64,000 nucleotides of DNA from Actinomycetota bacterium (GTDB taxonomy: Bacteria; Actinomycetota; UBA4738; HRBIN12), in NCBI GenBank assembly GCA_026003015.1, contig BPGL01000001.1:1318717-1382716 (forward strand), in the 5' to 3' direction. The notes under the pieces were generated by a model that worked only from the letters and a program-made list of their open reading frames with translations, did not search any database and was not told the origin of the DNA. Both the position numbers and the translations under genes were made by a program. How positions within the stretch are numbered: position 1 is the stretch's first letter; each line of letters starts with the position of its first letter. Positions 32,996-41,696 of this stretch are shown here, in pieces.

Positions 32996-33933
32996 CCGAC
33001 CGTGAGGGCGTAGTTCTTGACACCCTTCTTGGGGTCCAGCAGGACCAGGGTGCCGCGGAGCACGCCTTCGTGGTACTCCGAGCCGGTGTTGATGCACAGG
33101 GTCCGACCGATCTTGATCCCGGCCGAACACTCGTGGATGTGGCCGTGCAGCGAGAGCAGCGGCTGCCACTTGCGGATGGCCTCGAGGACCGCCGTGCTGC
33201 CCACCGGGACCATCTTGAGCCCTCCCCCCTCCATCGTGGGCTTGAAGTCCTCGTCCAGCTCCGGGGCAAGGTCGAGGTTCGAGCCCCAGGGTGGGGCGTG
33301 CACGTTGAAGATGCACCGGCTCATGTCCGGCACCTGGGCCGCGAGCTCGTCGATCTTGGCCGCGAGCACGTCCTCCGTGACGTCGCGGGGGCAGTTCCAG
33401 GGGGTCACGTTCGCGTTGCCGATCGACAGGATGTAGTACCCATCGATCTCGACGACCTTGCCGTCGCCGTTCTGGATCGCCTTGCTGCGGTTCACGTACT
33501 CGTCGATGAAGTCGAGGTCGTCGTTGCCCGGCATCCAGATCGCCGGCGTCCTGCCGGGGTCGAGCCGCTCGTCGGCGAGCCCCACCCATCCCTCCAGCAC
33601 CTCGGCCATGTGGGTGCGGAACAGCTCGTCGACCTGCTCGGGGGTCTGGTAGCGGGCGCGCTCCTCCGGCGTCATGCGCTGGGTGTAGTACCCGCGCTGC
33701 CGCAGAGCCTTCTCGAGGTCCTGCAGACCCCGCTCGTCGTCGACCCGCACGGTGCTCCCCTCGAACCGCGCGGAGTAGACGCCGCCGCCCTCCTCCACGA
33801 TCGGGACGAGCATCTTGCCGGTGAGGTCCCCGCCCATGACGAGGACGTCGGCGCCGTAGTGTCCCGCCGCGTTCAACCACTTGCGGAACGTCGTCTCCGA
33901 TCCGTGGACGTCGGTAGCGAAGAAGAGCCTCAT
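32992..33933 (-). CDS. Calcineurin-like metallophosphoesterase
   Basis: The 313-residue two-metal phosphoesterase has all five motifs: FATDVHG (D-x-H), MGGDLTG (GD), PGNDD (GND), NVHAPPWG (His) and LHGHIHE (GHxH). Start ATG 33933 is preceded by GGGGAACGG; the frame is open further upstream but without conserved sequence. It would hydrolyse a phosphomonoester or diester in the cytoplasm; the substrate is unknown. It lies 80 nt after the second APC permease gene and is coupled by ATGA to the nucleotidyltransferase-like gene, an odd pair inside an amine-catabolic region. Confidence 0.9.
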   Translation of the reverse strand: MRLFFATDVHGSETTFRKWLNAAGHYGADVLVMGGDLTGKMLVPIVEEGGGVYSARFEGSTVRVDDERGLQDLEKALRQRGYYTQRMTPEERARYQTPEQVDELFRTHMAEVLEGWVGLADERLDPGRTPAIWMPGNDDLDFIDEYVNRSKAIQNGDGKVVEIDGYYILSIGNANVTPWNCPRDVTEDVLAAKIDELAAQVPDMSRCIFNVHAPPWGSNLDLAPELDEDFKPTMEGGGLKMVPVGSTAVLEAIRKWQPLLSLHGHIHECSAGIKIGRTLCINTGSEYHEGVLRGTLVLLDPKKGVKNYALTVG

Positions 33934-34013
33934 CCGTTCCCCGTCCTGTTCGTCCGCGGAGGGGTCGAGCGCCGATCTGCGCGACCCCTCCGCTGTCGAC
34001 CCGCCGTTCGAGC

Positions 34014-35621
34014 CTACTCCGGAGGCACCTGCGAGAACTGCACCTTCAGCGGGATCCCCTTCCGAGTGTGGTAGACGTGCGCGATCGCGTAGATGACGAG
34101 CGGGATCGCGCACATGGCCGCGACCGTCAGGTACTGGTTCGCCTCGGCCTCTCCCTTGAAGAACGGCTGCGCGACCGCCCACTCGGTGAAGATCGAGACC
34201 GCCAGCGTGAGGAAGCCGAGGATCGAGATCACCGGGATCCCCGCGATCCTCCGCTGCGTCGCAGGAGGACCGGCCTCGAAGAGCTCCTTACGCCGGTACG
34301 GGTAGACGATCCCGGCGATGCCGAGCACGATCCACCCGATGAACCACGCCACGATCGAGTACAGGATCGCGCTCGAGTACGCGGGGCTGTAGATCCCGAG
34401 CCACAGGAACACCTCGGCCACCGCGATCACCGCGACGATGGCCCACACCGGAGCCCGGTACTTCGTCTTGATCTCGCTGAACGACGTCGGGATCAGTCGG
34501 TCGAACGACCAGGCGAAGACGTTCCGGATCGGCGCGAAGCCCAGCCCCGCGAGCGAGACCCAGGTCGCCACGATGAAGCAGAGCCCGAACAACAGCTGCA
34601 GGATGGGGTTCCCCGTCATGAAGGCGACCAGCAGCATCGGCACGGGCTCGCTCGTCGTGTGCTCGTGAACGAGCGCGGGCGGGAGCTGGGAGGCGTCGCT
34701 CGCCCAGATCGATGCCAGCGAATGCATGAAGTTCGTGCCGACGATCCCGTACACGAGCATGTACAGGCAGAACCAGATGGTCATCTGCATCGCCAGGGAG
34801 CCGAACAACGCGAGCGCCTGCGACCTCGCCACGCCCCGGATCTCCCCGGCCAGGTTGGCCGAGAACGTCTGGCCGAGCGTGTTCAGGTTGATGTAGGTCA
34901 CGGCCGCGTACATCAGGGGCAGGAAGCTGATGCCGAAGACCGCTCCGGCTTCCCTCCCGGCCTCGAGGATGGCGTCGTACTCCGCACCCGACAGGCGGTT
35001 GAAGTTCTCCTTGAACCCGTCCTGGCCGGTCACCACGAGGAGGATCCCGAGGATCAACACGGCGAGCCAGGCGAACGCGACGGCCCAGTACGAGACCCGC
35101 ATCATCGCCTTGGCGCCCTTGAGGAACAGCCACCCCGTGAGCAGGAGCGCGACCGTACCGAGCAGGAAACGCACGATCGGAAGATCGATCGTGTTCGCAA
35201 GGTCGATCCAACCCTGGTTCCCGCTCGAGATGCCGACCGCCCGGATCGCGTCGGCCAGACCCCAGCGGATCCACCAGTCCTGGATCTGTCCCGTCCACGA
35301 CAGGGCGGTGATGCTGAGCACGAAGCAGGAGAACAGCCCAAGGGCGGGGTGGAGGGTCCGGCTGATGTAGACGTACTCGCCGCCCGAGCGCGGCATCGAT
35401 ACGGAGAAGTACCAGTACAGGCCCGCGATCGGGAAGATCAGCAGAACGAACAGCACCCCGATCCCCATGTGGGCGCCCGGGAAGAAGGCCGGGGCCCATA
35501 CGATGTAGACGAGGGCGTACAGGAGCCCAGGGTTCATCGCGCAGTACATCAACGCGTCCCGGGCGCTGATCTGCCTCGTCAGACCGGACGACTTCCGGAT
35601 GAACACGTCCTGCGTCGCCAT
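34014..35621 (-). CDS. APC-superfamily amino acid/polyamine permease
   Basis: This is a 535-residue, 12-segment transporter. The N-terminal region SGLTRQISARDALMYCAMNPG differs from the ethanolamine-type permease at 27208. SMPRSGGEYVYISRTLHPALG is the conserved APC TM2-TM3 motif, and NLAGEIRGVARSQALALFGS lies mid-protein. It likely imports an amino acid or amine for the nearby GS2. Start ATG 35621 has GGGAGGGACC upstream, and a good promoter lies 85-110 nt before it. Substrate unknown. Confidence 0.88.
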   Translation of the reverse strand: MATQDVFIRKSSGLTRQISARDALMYCAMNPGLLYALVYIVWAPAFFPGAHMGIGVLFVLLIFPIAGLYWYFSVSMPRSGGEYVYISRTLHPALGLFSCFVLSITALSWTGQIQDWWIRWGLADAIRAVGISSGNQGWIDLANTIDLPIVRFLLGTVALLLTGWLFLKGAKAMMRVSYWAVAFAWLAVLILGILLVVTGQDGFKENFNRLSGAEYDAILEAGREAGAVFGISFLPLMYAAVTYINLNTLGQTFSANLAGEIRGVARSQALALFGSLAMQMTIWFCLYMLVYGIVGTNFMHSLASIWASDASQLPPALVHEHTTSEPVPMLLVAFMTGNPILQLLFGLCFIVATWVSLAGLGFAPIRNVFAWSFDRLIPTSFSEIKTKYRAPVWAIVAVIAVAEVFLWLGIYSPAYSSAILYSIVAWFIGWIVLGIAGIVYPYRRKELFEAGPPATQRRIAGIPVISILGFLTLAVSIFTEWAVAQPFFKGEAEANQYLTVAAMCAIPLVIYAIAHVYHTRKGIPLKVQFSQVPPE

Positions 35622-35705
35622 GGTCCCTCCCTTCGCGGCTCCCGCGCCGTCGCCGCGGCGATCGCGAACACGGCGCAGGGGGCGCACGCTCCAACCGGCA
35701 GCCGA

Positions 35706-35734
35706 AGCCTAGGCCGAGTCGCGCACGGCGGGCA
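35706..35734 (-). promoter_or_regulatory. Promoter of the second APC permease
   Basis: Minus-strand -10 TAGGCT (35706-35711) has a TTGCCC -35 candidate 18 bp upstream. It predicts a leader of about 75-80 nt before ATG 35621. The rest of the 35622-35801 spacer shows no gene or structure I recognise. Confidence 0.5.
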
Positions 35735-35801
35735 AGCGGCGGACGACGCACCCCTGCCCATCACGGAACGTCGGCCGGTGTGCACGTTGAACAGCGCGGC
35801 A

Positions 35802-36071
35802 TCAGAACACGCCGAGCGACTCGGCGGCGAGCAGGAGCTGTACGGCGAGCACGACGGCGGCGTTCACGGTGACCGTGAGCGCCAGGCTCGGGTAGGGGAC
35901 GCCGGGATCACCCCGCAGCGTCGCCACCACCTGGTGCACGTAGTACACGAAGGCAACGAGGGCGACGGCGGGGACCGCGAGGGTCGGCCCGAACACCGCC
36001 ACGCCGGCGATCCCCACGAGCCCCGCCCCGAGGGCCCGCCGGCGGGCGCGGTGCCGGCCCCCGAACGTCAC
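35802..36071 (-). CDS. Small membrane protein
   Basis: GTG 36071 opens 89 codons giving a basic N terminus (GGRHRARRRALG) and three hydrophobic stretches (LVGIAGVAVFGPTLAV, VALVAFVYYVHQVVATL, VTVNAAVVLAVQLLLAA). AGGGG lies just upstream and the gap to the GS2 stop is 18 nt, so it is probably the last gene of the PucR-GS2 operon. I do not recognise the family. Confidence 0.6.
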   Translation of the reverse strand: MTFGGRHRARRRALGAGLVGIAGVAVFGPTLAVPAVALVAFVYYVHQVVATLRGDPGVPYPSLALTVTVNAAVVLAVQLLLAAESLGVF

Positions 36072-36089
36072 CCTGGCCCCTCGAGCTCC

Positions 36090-37418
36090 TCAGAACAGCT
36101 CCAGGTACTCATGGCGCTCCCAGTCGCTCACCCAGTCGTTGAACCGGGACAGCTCGTAGCGGCGCATCGTGAGGTAGGCGCGCACGAACTCCTCGCCGAA
36201 GAACCGGGGCACATCCGGTTCGGCCTCGAACGCCTCGAGCGCCTCGTGCAGCGACCCCGGCAGCGGTTCGAAATCCGGGTCGTCCTCCGCCGGAAGGCCC
36301 GGCTTGGAGGTCGGACCGGGGTCGAGCCCCCGTTCGATCCCCTCCAGCCCGGCCTGCAAGAGCGCGGCGCTGACGAGATAGGGGTTCGCGAGCGCCGATG
36401 GGGCCCGGTACTCCAGGTGGCGCGAGGCGAGGGAACCGCCCTTCACGCGTACGAGCGCCGAGCGGTCCTCCGGGCCCCAGGAGATGTTCGTGGGGCTGAA
36501 CGTGTGGCGCCGACGCCGGCGATGGCAGTTGACGGTCGGCGCGATCACGGCGTCGATCGCCCGCGCGTACCGCAGGAGGCCGGCGACGAAGCGGCGACAC
36601 ACATCGGATATCCCCATGGGGTCCGCCTCGTCGCCGAACGCGTTCGCGCCGTCGTCGAGGCGGAGGAGCGAGACGTGCGTGTGCGTTCCGCTGCCGGCCG
36701 AGTCGGCGAACGGCTTCGACATGAAGGTCGCGAGCAGGCCGTCTTGCCGGGCGATCTCCTTCACCCCGTTGCGGAACGTGAACGCGTCGTCGGGCCCCTT
36801 GATGCCCCGCCCCGGAGCGCACGGGATCTCCCACTGGGATCCCGCGTACTCGCAGTTCGCCGTGATCACCGAGACCCCCATCGCCGGCAGCAGCTCGAGG
36901 ATGCGTCGGATCGTCGGCACGTAGTCGTTGCGGACGGTGTTGAAGATGTGATAGCCGCCGAACAGGGGTTCGTGGGTCTCACCGTCGAGCAGGTAGAACT
37001 CGTACTCGGACCCGATCACCGGCTCGAACCCCATCGAGCGGCACCGCTCCAGGGCGCGGCGGAACACCTGACGGGGGGTCGCCTCCAGCGGCGATCCGTC
37101 GTACCAGGTGGCGTCGCAGATGAACCGAGCCGTCCGATCGGCCCACGGAACGACGGCCGCCGTCTCGGGGTCGGGGTGCAGGAGCTGGTCCCCGTACATC
37201 CGCTCCTCGTTGTAGAGCGTGCCCGGGACGACGTCGGAGCGGGTGTCGAGCACGGAGGTCCCCCCGTACATGTTGAGTCCGCGCTCCGCGAAACCCCTCG
37301 CGTGCTCGATCGGAACCGTCTTCGAGCGCGAGATCCCGTGCAGATCGGGCAGCTCGAACCGGATCCAGCGAACCCCTTCGCCCTCCCAGCGCTCGATGAT
37401 CGTCTGGGCGTCGCTCAC
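36090..37418 (-). CDS. Glutamine-synthetase-like ligase (GS2)
   Basis: The 442-residue GS-fold protein has FELPDLHGISRSKTVPIEH at the N-terminal beta-grasp, ligand regions GSEYEFYLL and CEYAGSQWEI, GTHTHVSLLRL, NCHRRRRRHTFSPTNISW in the glutamate loop (the Lys/Tyr seen in other GS proteins is an Arg run here), and HLEYRAPSALANPYL. It is distinct from GS1 and GS3. GTG 37418 has AGGAGG 7 nt upstream and overlaps the preceding stop (GTGA). Lying between an uncharacterised gene and an APC permease downstream of a PucR regulator, it probably glutamylates an amine or amino acid; the acceptor is unknown. Confidence 0.85.
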   Translation of the reverse strand: MSDAQTIIERWEGEGVRWIRFELPDLHGISRSKTVPIEHARGFAERGLNMYGGTSVLDTRSDVVPGTLYNEERMYGDQLLHPDPETAAVVPWADRTARFICDATWYDGSPLEATPRQVFRRALERCRSMGFEPVIGSEYEFYLLDGETHEPLFGGYHIFNTVRNDYVPTIRRILELLPAMGVSVITANCEYAGSQWEIPCAPGRGIKGPDDAFTFRNGVKEIARQDGLLATFMSKPFADSAGSGTHTHVSLLRLDDGANAFGDEADPMGISDVCRRFVAGLLRYARAIDAVIAPTVNCHRRRRRHTFSPTNISWGPEDRSALVRVKGGSLASRHLEYRAPSALANPYLVSAALLQAGLEGIERGLDPGPTSKPGLPAEDDPDFEPLPGSLHEALEAFEAEPDVPRFFGEEFVRAYLTMRRYELSRFNDWVSDWERHEYLELF

Positions 37419-38239
37419 GTCCTGCCTCCTTGCTCGTTGGGCGTCCCGTTGTCCCACACCCCTATGTCCAGCCCGGCGTCCCGCAGCGCCGTCTCGAGCT
37501 GCCCCGCCCGGTCGGCGGCGACGAACAGCAGGCAGCCCCCCTCGTAGCCGTCGCCTCGACGCAGAGCGGCGACCAGATGCGACAGCGGCTGCAGGTGCGC
37601 CCCGCCGATCCCGAGGGACGGGTAGGTGTCGCGCAGCACGGCGAGGGTGCGCCCGCTCCCCCGGATCGCGCCGGCGAGCTGCACGAAGTGGCCGACGTCC
37701 CAGTCCGGCGGCTGCAGGGGTGGATCCTCTCCCGCGAGGTAGGCAAGCGCGTCGGTGAGCGGCCACCGCGAGCCGACGAGGGCGCCGGTGCGGAGGTTCA
37801 GCAGCGCGGCGACGTCGAGCGCCGCGTGCTCGGACACGACCTCGAGGAGGCGCTCGAGCGAGGTCTCCTCGAACGGTCCACCCCCCGCTCCTGTGACCGG
37901 CACGAACCGCCGGGTACCGCCCGACAGCGAGGCCGCGGCGACGAGCATGCCGTCAACCGAGGTGCCCGCCAGCGCAGGGTCATCGGTTCGGCGAAGGCGC
38001 GGGTCGGTCGCCGGACGCGACGGCTCACCCGGCGGGACGCTCTCGACGTCGGCCACGAGCGTGCCTGCGGCGACCGCGGCCTCCTCCACGGCGACGTCGC
38101 CGGCGCCCGTCGCCGCGAGCAGGATCGAGAGCCAGTACGGTCCGCAGAGCCCGTCGGGCTGGGCGCCGGCCGCTCGATGCCGTTCGCTCAGGCGGGGCGG
38201 CCCGAGCGAGGGCGTCGCCGCGAGCTCGAGCCAGCGCAT
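37415..38239 (-). CDS. Uncharacterised protein of the GS2 operon
   Basis: ATG 38239 gives 274 residues. Recognisable traits are DGLCGPYWLSILLAATGAGD near the N terminus, a Gly/Ala-rich middle, a helical segment WDVGHFVQLAGAIRGSGRTL and SLGIGGAHLQPLSHLVAAL toward the end. The Cys in LCGPYW recalls cysteine-peptidase openings, but I see no convincing His/Asp partner. The protein may belong to an actinobacterial DUF; I will not name a function. It follows the PucR gene by 14 nt and overlaps GS2 (GTGA), so it belongs to that operon. Confidence 0.75.
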   Translation of the reverse strand: MRWLELAATPSLGPPRLSERHRAAGAQPDGLCGPYWLSILLAATGAGDVAVEEAAVAAGTLVADVESVPPGEPSRPATDPRLRRTDDPALAGTSVDGMLVAAASLSGGTRRFVPVTGAGGGPFEETSLERLLEVVSEHAALDVAALLNLRTGALVGSRWPLTDALAYLAGEDPPLQPPDWDVGHFVQLAGAIRGSGRTLAVLRDTYPSLGIGGAHLQPLSHLVAALRRGDGYEGGCLLFVAADRAGQLETALRDAGLDIGVWDNGTPNEQGGRT

Positions 38240-38253
38240 CTCGGTCGCGGATG

Positions 38254-40155
38254 CTAGTACCGTCGCGACGATCGACGCAAAGCGCCCGCGCTCCCGCCGG
38301 TCGACGCGCGCAGCCGGATCACGCGCACAGCCATCATGAGATCGAACCACTGCGCCGGGTCGCCGAGGTCGATGCCGGCGACGCGGCGCACCTTGTCCAG
38401 ACGCTGACGGAGCGTGTTCCGGTGCACGAAGAGTCGTTCGGCGGCGAGTTTCGCGTTCCCCATGCACTCCAGGTAGGTCTCGACGGTGCGGAACAACTGC
38501 GATCCGCGGGCACGGTCGTGGTCGATCAACCGCTCGAGTCGCTCCTGGAACGCGTCCCGGGTTCCCTCCCGAGCCACGGCGAACAGGTGCCGCTGGGCAC
38601 CGAGCTCGTCGAAGGGAACGACCGCGCCGGGTCCCCGGACGACGCGACCGATCGTGAGCGCCTCGCGCGCCTGGTCGAACGCGCCGGGGTAGTCCTCGAG
38701 GCTCCTGCACACGCGCGACACCCCGACCGAGATCACCGACGCCGGGGGCTTCTCGTGGGCGCGCTTGAGCTCCGCGATCCGCGCGGCGAGCCGGGCCGGA
38801 TCGGCCTCGGCGGGCAGGCGGAGCACCCCGGTGAGCGTGTGGTCGCGGTGGGCGAGGAGCGACCCGGGAAGCTCCCCGGTGAGATCGTGACGCAGGGCGA
38901 ACCAGATCCGCTCGACGTCGGACGTGGCCTCCCCACCGAGCTCGAAGACGGCGACGACGTGGGGTCGGGTGAGGTCGACGCCCAAGCGGCTCGCGCGCCG
39001 CTCGATCCCGAGAGCTCCGTCCTCACCGAGGGCGAGCGCCTCGAAGAGGTCACGGACCGCGTCGCGCTCCGTCAAGGCCTCGATCAGCCGTGCGTTCTGC
39101 ACGGCCAGGGCCGCCTGCGAGGCGAGCATCCCGAGGAGCTCGCGATCCTCACGGCCGAACGGTCGCGGTCGAACGGCGGCGCACAGGAACGCCCCGATCG
39201 GGCGATCGCCGACCCGCATCGGGGCAACGAGCGCGACACGCGCACCGGCGATCACCTCGTCGAGCTCCTCGAACACGTCGCGGTCGTCGCGACGCGACAG
39301 GACCGCCGGCTCCGTGAGGCCCGTGAGGCGGCCCCACGGCCCCGCGGCGTCGACGATCGGCGGCGCGATCCCGAGCGATCCCGCGTCGGGGGTCCACGTC
39401 GCCTCGACGGTCAGGTGCGCGTGGGCGTCATCGAGGGTGAGCACCGCGCACAGATCCCCGCCGATCAAGGATCCGGCGGTCGAGGCGAGCCGATGCATGA
39501 GGTGCCGAAGCGAGGCGGTCTGCACGAGCGCCTGGCTGGCGTCGGACAGGGCGTGCAGCACGGACACCTGACGTCGCTGCCGCTCGTAGAGCTGGGCGTT
39601 GTCGACCGCGACCCCGATGAGCGCGGAGATCGTCTCCATGATCGCGAGGTCGTCGTCGCGGAACTCGTGCGGCGCCTCGCTGTGCAGCGTCAGTACGCCG
39701 ACGAGGCGCTCGTCCGGGGCGACGATCGGGATCGTAAGACAGGACTGGAACCGATCGTCGTTCAGCTCGGGCACCGAGAGGAACCGGGGGTCGGCGGTCG
39801 GGTTGTCCCTGATGATCCCGGGCTGGCGCGTCAGCGCCGTCCAGCCGGTGAGCCCTTCCCCCATGGCGAGCGAGAAGCGCCCGATCCAACGCTCGTAGCC
39901 CTCGACGGCCGCGCGCACGACGAGGCGCTCGCGATCCTCGTCCCACAGGTAGACGAGCGCCCCCGCGCATCCGGCGACCTCGGCGCACAGACGAACGACG
40001 TAGGCGAGGAGCCGCTCGAGGTCGAGGGTGGCCGCGAGCGTCTCGACCATGCGGAACACCGCGGCCATCTCGGTCCGCTGCGCCCGGACCGCGTCCCGGA
40101 GCGCCCGCGCCACCCCGGCCGGCGCCCCGTCCACCTGCCTCGCCTCGATCGCCAC
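38254..40155 (-). CDS. GAF-GAF-PucR/CdaR-type transcriptional regulator
   Basis: The 633-residue regulator has a GAF domain at about 45-195 (GEGLTGWTALTRQPGIIRDN), a second GAF at about 200-360 (VALVAPMRVGDRPIGAFLC), a GGDEF-like PucR middle region, and the C-terminal PucR HTH with METYLE-like TVETYLECMGNAKLAAERL and FVHRNTLRQRLDKVRRVAGIDL. PucR proteins respond to purine, amine or amino-acid catabolites. Start is GTG 40155 with GGAG upstream and a TAGGCT box at 40188. It is divergent from the aminotransferase operon (161-bp spacer) and leads the GS2 operon, so it likely controls both. Confidence 0.9.
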   Translation of the reverse strand: MAIEARQVDGAPAGVARALRDAVRAQRTEMAAVFRMVETLAATLDLERLLAYVVRLCAEVAGCAGALVYLWDEDRERLVVRAAVEGYERWIGRFSLAMGEGLTGWTALTRQPGIIRDNPTADPRFLSVPELNDDRFQSCLTIPIVAPDERLVGVLTLHSEAPHEFRDDDLAIMETISALIGVAVDNAQLYERQRRQVSVLHALSDASQALVQTASLRHLMHRLASTAGSLIGGDLCAVLTLDDAHAHLTVEATWTPDAGSLGIAPPIVDAAGPWGRLTGLTEPAVLSRRDDRDVFEELDEVIAGARVALVAPMRVGDRPIGAFLCAAVRPRPFGREDRELLGMLASQAALAVQNARLIEALTERDAVRDLFEALALGEDGALGIERRASRLGVDLTRPHVVAVFELGGEATSDVERIWFALRHDLTGELPGSLLAHRDHTLTGVLRLPAEADPARLAARIAELKRAHEKPPASVISVGVSRVCRSLEDYPGAFDQAREALTIGRVVRGPGAVVPFDELGAQRHLFAVAREGTRDAFQERLERLIDHDRARGSQLFRTVETYLECMGNAKLAAERLFVHRNTLRQRLDKVRRVAGIDLGDPAQWFDLMMAVRVIRLRASTGGSAGALRRSSRRY

Positions 40156-40187
40156 CGGGTCTCCTCACGCCCGCGACGAAGGGCCGC

Positions 40188-40193
40188 AGCCTA
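40188..40193 (-). promoter_or_regulatory. -10 box TAGGCT of the PucR-GS2 operon
   Basis: Minus-strand TAGGCT, with a predicted leader of about 26 nt carrying GGAG before GTG 40155. It sits in the divergent spacer shared with the aminotransferase operon, where a PucR site would be expected. Confidence 0.45.
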
Positions 40194-40290
40194 GCACCCA
40201 CGGCCGGTGCGGCGCGAACTATGCGCCGTGCACACCACGCGACCGCGCCACGCGTCACGCTCGCCGTGGCGAGCCTCCGGGGAGGACGCC

Positions 40291-40296
40291 TATGCT
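40291..40296 (+). promoter_or_regulatory. -10 box TATGCT of the aminotransferase operon
   Basis: TATGCT lies 20 nt before ATG 40317, leaving room for GGGAGG at about 40306 as the ribosome site. Confidence 0.45.
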
Positions 40297-40316
40297 GCGG
40301 GCGTCGGGAGGCGGGG

Positions 40317-41696
40317 ATGCGAGGAACGACGGTGATCACCGGGGATCGCACGAAGGTGCTTCCCCTCGAGTTCGCCCGCCCCCTGCCGGTGGCGGTCCGC
40401 GGTCGGGGCGTGTGGATCGAGGACGCCGACGGCGAACGCTACCTGGATGCGATGAGCGGCGGCTCGATGGCCGCGACCCTCGGCCACGGCCGCTCGGACA
40501 TCATCGAGGCCGCCCGGCGCCAGGCCGAGCGACTGAGCTTCGCGCACACCGAGCGGCTGACGAACCCGGCGCAGGAGCGGCTCGCCCGGGAGCTCGTGGA
40601 CGTCGCGCCGCCCGGCTTCGTTCGGGTTCGCTTCACCGTCGCCGGGTCCGACGCGAACGAGATGGCGATCCAGCTCGCCCGCAGCTACCACGTCGAGCGC
40701 GGCGAACCCGAGCGCTGGCAGGTGATCTCCCCCGCGCAGGCCTACCACGGCCCGACGATGCAGACGCTCGCGCTCACCGGCCGCCCTGGGCTGCACGGGC
40801 CCTTCGGTCCCTACCTGCCGAAGCACCTCCACATCCCGCCGAGCACCTGGCGGTTCGACCCCACCGGCCAGGCCGCCCTCGACGCGCTCGATGCGGCGCT
40901 CCAGGAGGCCGGACCCGACCGCGTCTCGGCGTTCTTCTGCGAGCCGATCAGCGCGGCCGCCCTGCCCGCCTACCGTCCGCCCGACCGGTTCTGGGAGGGC
41001 CTGGCGGAGCGCCGGGAGCGCTACGGGTTCCTCGTGTGCTTCGACGAGGTCGTGACGGGGGTCGGCCGCAGCGGCGCGTGGTTCGCCGGGGCGACCACCC
41101 CCTGTACCCCCGACATCATCGCGACCGCCAAGGGCCTCGGGGCCGGCTACGCGGCGATCGGGGCGGTCCTCGTTCGCGAGCACGTGGCCGAGGCGATCGC
41201 GCGCGGCTCCCGGCGCTTCCCCCTCGGTCACACGTGGGACGGCGCCCCGCTGAGCTGCGCGGTCGGGCTCGCCGTGCTCGAGGCGCTGCGATCCGAGGGG
41301 CTCGTCGAGCGGGTCGCCGCGCGAGGGCCGGCGCTGCGGGAGGAGCTGGAGCGAGCGCTCGCGCAGATCCCGATCGTCCGAGAGGTGCGCGGCCATGGTT
41401 TCCTGCTCGGGGTCTCCTTCGTCGACCCACGCGACGGCACCTCGTTCCTGCCGCCCGAGCTCCGCGTGGCGGGACGGATCGATCAGGCCGCCCTCGACGA
41501 GCGGCTGATCACCCTGTCGACGCAGCCGACCCGTGACGGCTACGCCGGCGACCAGACGCTGTTCGCTCCCGCCTTCACGGCCTCCGACGACGAGCTCGCC
41601 GAGATGATCCGCCGGTTCGCCGCGGCGATCCGGCGGGTGGCCGACGAGGTCGAGGCCGAACTCGCTGAGTCCGCGACCCCTTGCGGAGGTGCCTGA
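40317..41696 (+). CDS. Class III aminotransferase (first copy)
   Basis: The 459-residue PLP enzyme has GSDANEMAIQLARSYHVERG (phosphate-binding region), CFDEVVTGVGRSGAWFAG (PLP Asp) and the Schiff-base Lys in DIIATAKGLGAGYAAIGAV, plus FPLGHTWDGAPLSCAVGL. The family covers omega-amine:pyruvate, GABA, putrescine and taurine aminotransferases. In this cluster it probably deaminates the amine or an omega-amino acid. It is clearly related to the second copy at 42458, sharing near-identical motif blocks. Its stop overlaps the next ATG (TGATG). Confidence 0.92.
   Translation: MRGTTVITGDRTKVLPLEFARPLPVAVRGRGVWIEDADGERYLDAMSGGSMAATLGHGRSDIIEAARRQAERLSFAHTERLTNPAQERLARELVDVAPPGFVRVRFTVAGSDANEMAIQLARSYHVERGEPERWQVISPAQAYHGPTMQTLALTGRPGLHGPFGPYLPKHLHIPPSTWRFDPTGQAALDALDAALQEAGPDRVSAFFCEPISAAALPAYRPPDRFWEGLAERRERYGFLVCFDEVVTGVGRSGAWFAGATTPCTPDIIATAKGLGAGYAAIGAVLVREHVAEAIARGSRRFPLGHTWDGAPLSCAVGLAVLEALRSEGLVERVAARGPALREELERALAQIPIVREVRGHGFLLGVSFVDPRDGTSFLPPELRVAGRIDQAALDERLITLSTQPTRDGYAGDQTLFAPAFTASDDELAEMIRRFAAAIRRVADEVEAELAESATPCGGA

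Noticed and set aside
34068-37547. Very long open frame on the plus strand opposite the permease and GS2 genes
   Set aside because: It is the antisense shadow of high-GC coding sequence: low-complexity Arg/Glu/His/Pro-rich translation with no motif, while the minus strand has clear permease and GS domains.
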